From Phoenicibacter congonensis (GTDB lineage: Bacteria > Actinomycetota > Coriobacteriia > Coriobacteriales > Eggerthellaceae), in contig NZ_LT821227.1 of NCBI RefSeq assembly GCF_900169485.1, positions 620,001 through 684,000 of the forward strand: 64,000 bases of DNA, written 5' to 3'. The notes under the pieces are model-generated. The model was not told where the DNA came from and made no database searches. It worked only from the letters and a program-made list of their open reading frames with translations. The translations under genes were made by a program, and so were the position numbers. Shown piece after piece: positions 7,148-14,957 of the stretch. How positions within the stretch are numbered: position 1 is the stretch's first letter; each line of letters begins with the position of its first letter.

Positions 7148-9234
7148 AATCTACACGGAATAAACATCAGTGCCCTACCGACTTTATATGTAGTAGAGTT
7201 TTTAACAAGACTGAGTTCATTCAAGCTGGAGTTTTCCCGACTGTTTATTTCTGCAAGTTTAGTTCTAATTGTTTCATAGTCTGAGAACTGCTTAATTGCA
7301 AAATCTTCGGTTTCATTCGATATCAAAGTTAGCTCAATGTCTTTGCAAGCATCTGCATTTAATGTAACCACATCACTGTTGGGGATGCAGATTGATGTGG
7401 TGTGTTCTAATCTAATTTCTGTTTCTAGAGCTTCTCTGGACTCAAACCCTATTTGCTTGAGAGTTTGTGTCATAACGGCATTTCTGTCTGTTTTCCTTCC
7501 AATGAAGGTAACTTTTTCGCAATTATTATTGATGGCTAAATCGCACAGCCAGTTGCAAATAGCGTTTTCTACATATTTGCCCATTACTCGACACGACATT
7601 GCAAATTCGCGAACTTCTAAAGTAGCTCCGTTTTTAAAAAGAGAAATAAAGCCAATTTGACCATAGTCTCCAAATTTATCATTGCAAAAGAAACAAACTG
7701 ACGAGTTTCTGTAGCTATTGTTAATTAAATAATTAAAGGAATCCTCGCTATATTTGATCCCAGATAGGTTTAATTGGTTTGTCCTCTGCAAAAGCTCATA
7801 AGAGCGTTTCTTCTTTTCGTTTGAGTCTGGGCTTTCTGCAGTCACCACCATTTGACAGGATTTAACAAAGTCGGTGTTTGTTCCACTAAAGCTGCTTTTG
7901 ATTTGGACTCGCTTTGCTTCTGTTTGATACATCTCGCGTCTCTTTTTTGAGTCGTTCGTGATGGGTGTGTCAAACTCAGGCAAATCAAGAATTGTGGTTG
8001 CTTCTGTTTCGTTGTACGTTCTTATGCAGGGGATAGCGTTCAAAACTTCTGTTCGTTCAAACACTTGATCATCAATAAACGCGAACGAGTTGAGGTTGAG
8101 ATTCAGTGCATCTGCAATCTTTTTAATATTTTGACTTTTCGGACTCCAGTTGATCATTTTGTAAACAAAAAAATCATCTATTCCAAGTCGTTTAAGTTCA
8201 AAAACCGCGTCATCTTCTTGGTTTTTTGATACAACCATTTGGACGATGCCTTTTTTGTCGAGTTGCTCGATAGTTTCTTTTATTCCATTGCGAATTTTAA
8301 GCGAATTTTTTGGGGTTTCAACGAGTGTCCCATCCCAAATGGTGTTGTCAAGGTCCCAACAGACAACCTTGACTTTTTTTGCTGGAGCAGAAGGAACGAC
8401 TATCCCAATTTCTTCCTGTGTGCTGTCTGAATTGCTTTTTGCGATGTCCATCCACTTTGTTTTAGACTCTTCTTTCGGGTTGACAAAATCGGCTGAAAGA
8501 ATAACAATGTGCGCGTTGTAGTCGTTTACAGGAATCAATCTCGCCATCAAAACATCAGGTGTATACATAAACGTTTTGCTTTTTGGTGTGGCAAGTTCTG
8601 TGTGTATGAGAAATTGATTGAATCCCTTGTTGACAGGAAACACACTTCTGTGCATTAACCTCTTAAGTGATGTCAACTCAAATGCCAGATCCCATTTTTC
8701 TTCGTTAAATGAATAAACTTGCAGAAGGAAGTAGTCGCTTGTAGCTCCCAACTCGTCGTCGTCTAGGATGTCGGCCCCTTGTATGTTGCCTTCTTCATAA
8801 ATCTCGTTGAATTTATTGAGCAAAACTGAACCGTGATTATCTTCTTCTTGTTTGGCTAGTGTTACTGATTTTGAGATGAGTGGATTATTTTTGTTTTCAA
8901 CTTTTTCTAAAGTTGTCATTCCTGGGAAAATTACAGTTTCGAGTTTTCCCCATTCCTTAAATGAAATTTCGGCGCTTGAAATGAAATCTTTGAATAATTG
9001 GCTTTCGTTGCAGATAATGCCATTTTTAAACCTTCGGCATTTGCCATCGCAACGTTTTTCGTAATGATTGCATGTTGTAAAACAAAGAGGCTCAGAGCAT
9101 TCAACACAATGTTCACCCCACCATGTTGGTCGAATTGTTTGAATTTCTTCTTTTTTGATGAAATCAGAAGGGGTTTGAATGTCTGATGAAATTAAAGTTT
9201 GTTTTGATGGTTTAGAGAATTGAAACTCAAACAT
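7126..9234 (-). CDS. FkbH-like HAD-IIIC enzyme with N-terminal cysteine cluster and GNAT-like domain
   Basis: A 702-aa multidomain protein. Residues 43-66 hold six cysteines (C43, C46, C51, C55, C62, C66) in a CVEC...C...C...C...C pattern resembling an Fe-S or zinc site. An unassigned region follows to about residue 285. The HAD/FkbH domain begins at CWDLDNTIWDG (D294 nucleophile, D296 acid/base) and continues with IDDQVFER. A GNAT-like segment (FGDYGQIGFISLF, VMGKYVENA) lies near residues 525-580. FkbH proteins typically load a glyceryl or acyl group onto a carrier. Being last in the glycan export operon, it probably makes a substituent of the exported polymer; that role is inferred. Confidence 0.75.
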   Translation of the reverse strand: MFEFQFSKPSKQTLISSDIQTPSDFIKKEEIQTIRPTWWGEHCVECSEPLCFTTCNHYEKRCDGKCRRFKNGIICNESQLFKDFISSAEISFKEWGKLETVIFPGMTTLEKVENKNNPLISKSVTLAKQEEDNHGSVLLNKFNEIYEEGNIQGADILDDDELGATSDYFLLQVYSFNEEKWDLAFELTSLKRLMHRSVFPVNKGFNQFLIHTELATPKSKTFMYTPDVLMARLIPVNDYNAHIVILSADFVNPKEESKTKWMDIAKSNSDSTQEEIGIVVPSAPAKKVKVVCWDLDNTIWDGTLVETPKNSLKIRNGIKETIEQLDKKGIVQMVVSKNQEDDAVFELKRLGIDDFFVYKMINWSPKSQNIKKIADALNLNLNSFAFIDDQVFERTEVLNAIPCIRTYNETEATTILDLPEFDTPITNDSKKRREMYQTEAKRVQIKSSFSGTNTDFVKSCQMVVTAESPDSNEKKKRSYELLQRTNQLNLSGIKYSEDSFNYLINNSYRNSSVCFFCNDKFGDYGQIGFISLFKNGATLEVREFAMSCRVMGKYVENAICNWLCDLAINNNCEKVTFIGRKTDRNAVMTQTLKQIGFESREALETEIRLEHTTSICIPNSDVVTLNADACKDIELTLISNETEDFAIKQFSDYETIRTKLAEINSRENSSLNELSLVKNSTTYKVGRALMFIPCRLKKLFNK

Positions 9235-9330
9235 TAATCTATCCCTTCATCTTCTTTGAGGAGCCGTGCTAAAAACCGTTTGCTTCTAGTCTGGCATCGC
9301 GATAGCTTCATCAAATTTTGGCTTAATAAT

Positions 9331-10089
9331 TTATGCCCCTAGGTTTCTGTAGGCCTCGCAAACTTCTTTCGCGTCGCCTTTCATGCGCATGTGCCCTTTT
9401 TCAATCCAAATGGCTTTTCTGCAGAGTTGTTCTACCTGGTCGATGCTGTGTGAAACAAACAGAAGTGTGGTCCCGTAGTTGTCTACAAGGTCGTTGATTC
9501 TTCTCATGCATTTTTCTTGGAAGAGGAAGTCGCCAACTGACAATGCCTCATCAACAATCAAAATGTCGGGGACTGTGGCTGTTGCAATTGCAAATGCAAT
9601 TCTTGCAACCATGCCCGATGAATAGTTCTTCATGGGCATGTCAACAAAGTCGTGGATTTCGGCAAAGTCAACAATTTTGTCGAAATTCTCATCTATAAAC
9701 TCTTTGCTATAGCCAAGCAGGGAGCCGTTGAGATAGGTGTTTTCTCTGGCTGTTAGCTCATAGTCAAAACCGGCGCCGAGCTCAATTAAAGGAGCAATTG
9801 TGCCATTGATTTTGCATGTTCCTTTTGATGGTTCAAGCACGCCTGCAACAATTTTTAGAAGCGTTGATTTGCCAGAGCCGTTTGTTCCAACGATGCCATA
9901 AACATCGCCTCGGTTGACAGTGAAATTGATGTTCTCAAGTGCCTTGAATTCCCTAAACATCAATTCACGACGAATCATTTTTATGAAATATTCTTTTAGG
10001 TTTGTTAGTTTTTCGTTAGCAATGTTGAACACCATGTCAACATCTTTAACTTCAATCATTACCTCAGAAGTGTCGATTTTATTATTCAC
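9331..10089 (-). CDS. polysaccharide/teichoic acid export ABC transporter ATPase (Wzt/TagH-like)
   Basis: A 252-aa ATPase: Walker A GTNGSGKST, signature YSSGMVARIAFAIA, Walker B ILIVDEALSVGD, then the switch histidine in FVSHS. The IELGAGFDYELTARENTYLNG segment is specific to O-antigen and teichoic-acid exporters. It lacks the C-terminal carbohydrate-binding domain of long Wzt proteins, so any export-coupled glycan recognition must be elsewhere. It sits 14 bases after the permease gene, its obvious partner. A 96-base gap separates it from the FkbH gene downstream. Confidence 0.92.
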   Translation of the reverse strand: MNNKIDTSEVMIEVKDVDMVFNIANEKLTNLKEYFIKMIRRELMFREFKALENINFTVNRGDVYGIVGTNGSGKSTLLKIVAGVLEPSKGTCKINGTIAPLIELGAGFDYELTARENTYLNGSLLGYSKEFIDENFDKIVDFAEIHDFVDMPMKNYSSGMVARIAFAIATATVPDILIVDEALSVGDFLFQEKCMRRINDLVDNYGTTLLFVSHSIDQVEQLCRKAIWIEKGHMRMKGDAKEVCEAYRNLGA

Positions 10090-10103
10090 TGTGCGCCCTG
10101 TCT

Positions 10104-10937
10104 TTATACGTAAAGAATGAATTTATGTTCTGTTTTTCTAAAAACTAATATTCCAAGAGCCAATGAAATCGCTGCCATTGCGATGCAAATTAAATTCTGC
10201 TCTAGTGTTGGTGTGATTCCATACATCATGATGTCGCGGAAATAGGTGATGTATTGATACATTGGATTGAACTGAATGAGAAATTGCAGTGTGTCAGGCA
10301 GAAGTTCTAGTGGGTAAAAAAGTGGTGTTGCATAGGTCCAGGCGGTCAGAACTACACTCCACAAATGAATAACATCTCTGAAAAACACTGCAAGTGACGA
10401 CAAAATCAATCCTAAACCTGCAGAAAAAGCAACAACATAAACGATGCAAAGAGGCAGAAAGAGAATGTCCCACGTTGGCATGATTCTGAAATAAATCATT
10501 ACAGCCACTGCAGCAATTGCCGAGAACAAAAAGTTCACCAGCGAAAAGATGACTTTTTCAAGCGGAAACACCATTTTTTCGATTCTAATTTTTTGAATGA
10601 GTGAGGCTGCGCCAATGATTGACTGCATTGCTCCACTTGTTGCGTCGCTCATTAGGTTGAACATAATCTGCCCAAGAATCAAATAAAGAGGGAAGTTTTC
10701 AATGTTAAATCGGAACATATATGAAAAAACGGCAGACATGACTATCATCATGAGAAGCGGGTTTAGGACCGACCACACGACACCGAGAACACTTCTTCTG
10801 TATTTGACTTTGAAATCTTTTCCTACAAGTGTTTTTAGAATAAACAGGTTTTTCTTCCATGTGCGAGTTTCAATTGCGTTAGTTGCAATTTCAGACTCTC
10901 GAGTTAATGCCTGAGTGTTATTATCGCTATTACTCAT
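10104..10937 (-). CDS. polysaccharide export ABC transporter permease (Wzm/TagG-like)
   Basis: A 277-aa ABC-2 type permease with about six hydrophobic helices. The amphipathic N-terminal segment (LVGKDFKVKYRRSVLGVVWSVLNP) is characteristic of Wzm/TagG proteins, and the family motifs YATPLFYPLELLP and FNPMYQYITYFRDIM are present. It moves an undecaprenyl-linked glycan across the membrane with the ATPase encoded next to it. Its start overlaps the preceding GT2 gene by 8 bases, so expression is coupled. Confidence 0.92.
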   Translation of the reverse strand: MSNSDNNTQALTRESEIATNAIETRTWKKNLFILKTLVGKDFKVKYRRSVLGVVWSVLNPLLMMIVMSAVFSYMFRFNIENFPLYLILGQIMFNLMSDATSGAMQSIIGAASLIQKIRIEKMVFPLEKVIFSLVNFLFSAIAAVAVMIYFRIMPTWDILFLPLCIVYVVAFSAGLGLILSSLAVFFRDVIHLWSVVLTAWTYATPLFYPLELLPDTLQFLIQFNPMYQYITYFRDIMMYGITPTLEQNLICIAMAAISLALGILVFRKTEHKFILYV

Positions 10938-12123
10938 CGGTATCCTGACTGCTCAATCGTGTTTTAGTTCTGTTTAGGGCTGATGACCAACCTGAATATT
11001 TTACTTCTTTAGCAAACGCCTTTGCCAAGTGCGCTGCTCTTCTTGCTTTTGATGGTTTTTTGTTGTCAAACATTTTTTTGTATGCTTTTAGCGCAACCGT
11101 CTCATCATCTGGGCTCTCTCCCAAAAAAAGCTTCGCTTTTAGTTTCTCTTTGGAACTTTGGTTTTTTAGTGACGCCAAAAATGCTCTCTCCACGCCGTCG
11201 AAATAGTAGGTTGCCGCTGGTTTGTCGAGTTCAAACTGTGGCACATATTTCTCTCTGCAATCCTGCATGAATGCTAAATTGTAGGGAAGTGTTAGCGTTG
11301 TTTCTTTCCAATAGAGCATGTGCAAAACATAGTTTTGATAGTTTTGTCTGTTGCTGTTCATGAGGCCATATTCTTCAAGCTGATTTTTCATTACGACAAG
11401 TGCGTCAATCATGAACTGATATTCGTTGCTTGTGGTGTCGCTCAAACTTCCTTCACGAGACCTTCTGTAGTGATATAAGTTTTTATTTAGGTAATAAATC
11501 TTGTTTGCCGCCGTTAGTGCAACATATGTAAAAGGCATGTCTTCATGTGCTCCTACAGCTGGGAACCGCAAGTGAAGGCTTTCCAACATTGATCGTTTGT
11601 AGAGTTTGTTAACAGTAAAACCAATTAAATATTTGTAAAAGTGATCAATGTCAGAAGCTTTAAATGCTTTTTTCGCAGGAATTCTGCTTTTGTCGACTGC
11701 TGTCTTGTGTGGAGTAAATTTTTTTGTCTCTTCATCAAATAAATCGATGTCAAACACAACAGCATCGGCATCATTTTCGACTGATGCGCAGAGAGCTTGC
11801 TCAATGAGCTCTGGCTCTACGAAATCATCGGAGTCTACAAAACAAATGTAGTCTCCTTTTGCTTCATCAAGTCCAGCATTTCTTGTTTTTCCTGCTCCGG
11901 AATTTTCTTTATCAATCACTTTGAGTCGAGAATCTTTGTTCTCCCAGCTTCTCAACACTTCTAGGCTGTTGTCGCTTGAGCCGTCATTTACACAAATTAT
12001 TTCGATGTTCTTGTGAGTTTGATTCGTTAGCGACTCTAACATTTCGTCAAGATATTCTTCTGCGTTATACACTGGGATAACAACAGAAACAAGAAGCGAT
12101 GAAATATCGTTTTTAGATTGCAT
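10930..12123 (-). CDS. family 2 glycosyltransferase
   Basis: A 397-aa GT-A enzyme. Residues 12-130 hold the GT2 core: VVIPVYNAEEYL, ICVNDGSSDNSLEVL, NSGAGKTRNAGLDEAKGD and the metal-binding FVDSDDFV (DXD-type). The C-terminal half is the charged tail common in wall-polymer GT2s. It sits between another GT2 gene (17 bases away) and the exporter permease, so it probably builds the exported glycan. Donor and acceptor are unknown. Confidence 0.9.
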   Translation of the reverse strand: MQSKNDISSLLVSVVIPVYNAEEYLDEMLESLTNQTHKNIEIICVNDGSSDNSLEVLRSWENKDSRLKVIDKENSGAGKTRNAGLDEAKGDYICFVDSDDFVEPELIEQALCASVENDADAVVFDIDLFDEETKKFTPHKTAVDKSRIPAKKAFKASDIDHFYKYLIGFTVNKLYKRSMLESLHLRFPAVGAHEDMPFTYVALTAANKIYYLNKNLYHYRRSREGSLSDTTSNEYQFMIDALVVMKNQLEEYGLMNSNRQNYQNYVLHMLYWKETTLTLPYNLAFMQDCREKYVPQFELDKPAATYYFDGVERAFLASLKNQSSKEKLKAKLFLGESPDDETVALKAYKKMFDNKKPSKARRAAHLAKAFAKEVKYSGWSSALNRTKTRLSSQDTDE

Positions 12124-12140
12124 AAAAATCCTGGGTCGAT

Positions 12141-13178
12141 TTATTTAAACAGTTTGTTTGTTGCCAGCACAAAAGCTTTCTTAACCGAAGAAATCTTGTG
12201 CGGTACAACTGTGAAGTTTTGTTCTGTTTTCCATTCTTTGTCGTTAATTAACTTTTGCACTTCTTCCCATTCTGCAACAGCAAAGAAGTTTTTATCAAGT
12301 CTGTCCTCGTCTTCATAGACTTTAAATTCTTTTCGCATTTGCTTTAAGAAGTCGTCTCTAAGAGCGATGTCTAGTCTGTTATAGTTCCAAAGATATGTCT
12401 CCCATTTTTTAGCAGGGACAATTTTTTTGAAAGCATCGAGTTTTGTGGGATGTTTAGCTAAAAGCTCCTCAAAAGACTTGTATTCATCGCAGACGCAAAA
12501 CACTTTCGCTCCCGATTTGACAGAAGAGTTTTCATTGTCAATTCGATAGTGCAAAAATGCGCGTCGAGTGATTGCGGCTCTGTTTGCGAGCGTCAATGCT
12601 TTTAGCATGAAACCTGTGTCTTGGTAGGATGCCCCTGGTGTTTCAAGGAAATCAATTCCGTTATCAGCAATGAATTCCCTTTTGTAAAGCCCTGTCCAGA
12701 TGGCTGGACTTCCTCGCAAAATGTCGGTGAAATCAGCTGGATTGAACGATTTTTCATAGGGTGCACCAGAAAGATCTGTAACGTTGATGACGTTGGTTAG
12801 TTCGCCACCTTTCATCGTCCAATAATTTGACCTCACAACATCTGCATTGGTTTTTGTTGCAAGTTCCCAGAGCTGTTGAAACATGTTTACACTTGCGATG
12901 TCATCTGATTCAACGATGCCAATGTAGTCACCTGTTGCATTTTTGAAGCCCATGTTCATTGAGTGACCATAGCCTGCATTTGGCTTTGTAAACACTTTAA
13001 AGCGGAAATCTGCTTTTTCATATTTTCTAGCAATCTCTAGAGAGCTGTCTGTGGAGCCATCGTCAATTACGAGAATTTCTATGTCTTTTAGTGTTTGGTC
13101 TTTAAGGGAGCTTAAACACTCATTTAAATATTTTTCAACATTGTAAACTGGAACAACGATTGAGACTTTTGGGGTCAT
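12141..13178 (-). CDS. family 2 glycosyltransferase
   Basis: A 345-aa GT2 enzyme and the first gene of the minus-strand glycan operon. Core motifs are VSIVVPVYNVEKYLNECL, ILVIDDGSTDSSLEIA, NAGYGHSMNMGFKNATGD and VESDDIA. The C-terminal part (PGASYQDTGFMLKAL, RRAFLHYRIDNENSS) matches the GT2 subgroup found in LPS and teichoic-acid clusters. A good promoter lies about 35 bases upstream. It has the same GTxDY-type organisation as the neighbouring GT2 but clearly diverged sequence. Confidence 0.9.
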   Translation of the reverse strand: MTPKVSIVVPVYNVEKYLNECLSSLKDQTLKDIEILVIDDGSTDSSLEIARKYEKADFRFKVFTKPNAGYGHSMNMGFKNATGDYIGIVESDDIASVNMFQQLWELATKTNADVVRSNYWTMKGGELTNVINVTDLSGAPYEKSFNPADFTDILRGSPAIWTGLYKREFIADNGIDFLETPGASYQDTGFMLKALTLANRAAITRRAFLHYRIDNENSSVKSGAKVFCVCDEYKSFEELLAKHPTKLDAFKKIVPAKKWETYLWNYNRLDIALRDDFLKQMRKEFKVYEDEDRLDKNFFAVAEWEEVQKLINDKEWKTEQNFTVVPHKISSVKKAFVLATNKLFK

Positions 13179-13212
13179 TAATCCTGCCTTTTTTCTCTTT
13201 TATCGACACTAC

Positions 13213-13242
13213 ATTATAAAATAACAGTGTATTCGTTGTAAA
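13213..13242 (-). promoter_or_regulatory. promoter of the minus-strand glycan operon
   Basis: On the minus strand, -35 TTTACA (13237-13242) and -10 TATAAT (13213-13218) are 18 bases apart, with the GT2 ATG at 13178 about 35 bases downstream. It would drive GT2-GT2-permease-ATPase-FkbH. Confidence 0.6.
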
Positions 13243-13314
13243 ACTTATGCGAGCAAGTCGATTAACCCGCAGGTGGTTTTTTTATTGCGTTTTAAATTTA
13301 GAAAAGGAGAATTT

Positions 13315-14412
13315 GTGAATAATCACCATGATGTTTTGATTGTTGGCGCTGGCCTTTTTGGTTCAATTGTGGCCTTGGAGGCAAATAAGCGCGGCAAATC
13401 AGTCCTAGTCATTGAGAAACGCGATCACATTGGGGGCAATTGTTACACGCGCGATTGGTCAGGCATTAATGTTCACATGTATGGTGCTCACATTTTTAGG
13501 ACTGCCGACAAAAATGTTTGGAATTATTTGCAGCAGTTTGCTGAATTTAACAATTTTATAAATTCTCCAGTTGCAAATTTTAACGGCGAACTATTTAATC
13601 TTCCTTTTAACATGAATACTTTCTATGAGCTTTGGGGCGTTGTAACGCCCAGGGAAGCTAAAGACAAAATTGCCTCGCAATGTATTGCTTGTGAGAATCC
13701 AACAAACTTGGAAGAACACATTCTCTCTCTTGCTGGTAAAGACATTTACGAAAAGCTTGTAAAGGGATACACCGAGAAACAGTGGGGCAGAAAGTGCACG
13801 GAATTGCCTCCGTCAATAATGCGTCGAATTCCGTTCAGATTCCGTTTTGACAACAACTATTTTGTGGACCCCTACCAAGGAATACCAAAGGGCGGCTACA
13901 CACCAATTTTTGAAAAGATGTTAAAGGGTTGTGATGTGCGCCTCAACTGTGATTTTTTCAACTGCAAAGATGAGGTCATGGCTGCTTGTGACAAAGTAAT
14001 TTTTACTGGAACTGTAGATTCTTTTTATGATTATAAATTTGGAGAACTTGAATATCGCAGCTTGCGTTTTGAGCATAAAGAGCTTGAATGTGACAATTAT
14101 CAAGGTGTGGCCGTCATGAATTTTACCGATGCCGAAACTCCCTACACACGAATTATTGAGCATAAACATTTTGAGTTTGGGACTCAGCCGACGACAATCA
14201 TTTCAAAAGAATACCCTCAGGATTGGAAACGCGGCATTGAGCCTTATTATCCAATGGAAGATGCTGAAAATGTCAACAAGTTTAAGCGCTATAAAGAGCT
14301 CGCTGACAACGAAGAGAAAGTGATGTTTGGTGGACGCCTTGGTGAGTATAAATATTACGACATGCAAGACACGATTAAATCGGCGCTATCCTTTGTGGAA
14401 AAGCATTTTTAG
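13315..14412 (+). CDS. glf: UDP-galactopyranose mutase
   Basis: Flavoenzyme that interconverts UDP-galactopyranose and UDP-galactofuranose. The FAD-binding N-terminus reads DVLIVGAGLFGSI, followed by EKRDHIGGNCYT and the MYGAHIFRT active-site segment. Further Glf motifs are GYTEKQWG, RRIPFRFRFDNNYF and the C-terminal FGGRLGEYKYYDM. I choose the GTG at 13315 because AAGGAGA (13304-13310) is at the right distance; a longer ORF from 13273 has no such site. The product is 365 aa, normal for Glf. Its presence implies galactofuranose in the glycan made by this locus. Confidence 0.95.
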   Translation: MNNHHDVLIVGAGLFGSIVALEANKRGKSVLVIEKRDHIGGNCYTRDWSGINVHMYGAHIFRTADKNVWNYLQQFAEFNNFINSPVANFNGELFNLPFNMNTFYELWGVVTPREAKDKIASQCIACENPTNLEEHILSLAGKDIYEKLVKGYTEKQWGRKCTELPPSIMRRIPFRFRFDNNYFVDPYQGIPKGGYTPIFEKMLKGCDVRLNCDFFNCKDEVMAACDKVIFTGTVDSFYDYKFGELEYRSLRFEHKELECDNYQGVAVMNFTDAETPYTRIIEHKHFEFGTQPTTIISKEYPQDWKRGIEPYYPMEDAENVNKFKRYKELADNEEKVMFGGRLGEYKYYDMQDTIKSALSFVEKHF

Positions 14413-14576
14413 TTTAAATTTCCATGGACGCATGTTGTGTCTTCGTTTTTTGTGCACAACTGCATTTCTTTATTTAAGCTGTTAGTGACTGGTGCGTTTG
14501 GGAATGATGATGTTCATGAAGTTCCTGGGAGAAATTGGCGTTGCTATGCACAAAAAGCTTCGCTGCTTAACTATCG

Positions 14577-14939
14577 ATGGTAGGTTCTAATGAAAAGGTG
14601 CCTTCGAAAGTGAAGGTTTTATCCTATTCAGGCGATGATATGTTCCAAACTGCCTCGATGGAAGCTAAAGATGCATTTCCTGATGGATCAATTTCAGCGA
14701 TTATTGCAGCGTCGTGGCTTTCTCGATCTTGGCAAAACTCCATTCATCCCAATTTGGTAAAAGGAACGGGGCTTGCCGACCTTGGGAAGAGGAAGCAAGA
14801 AGTCACAATCCTGAGAGGTTATTTGCCATCAACTCTTCTTGAAGTATGCTTTATAAATAACAGTTATGAAATGAACCAATATCAAAACAGGAAGGATTTT
14901 ATTGCAAAACAGATTGCTTTTGGTATTGTTTCTCGATAG
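14577..14939 (+). pseudogene. remnant joining a CWB2 fragment to an amidase C-terminus
   Basis: A 120-codon ORF without a signal peptide. Residues 12-46 (SYSGDDMFQTASMEAKDAF..., AIIAAS) match the first CWB2 repeat of the next gene. Residues 50-120 match the end of N-acetylmuramoyl-L-alanine amidase domains (SIHPNLVKGTGLADLGKR, TILRG, STLLEVCFINN). The rest of the CWB2 module and the amidase catalytic half are missing, so this looks like an in-frame internal deletion of a secreted CWB2-amidase gene. Upstream, 14413-14576 has no signal-peptide ORF in frame and nothing else recognisable. A short functional protein is possible but unlikely. Confidence 0.7.
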
Positions 14940-14957
14940 AAAAGGCGGAAAAACTAT

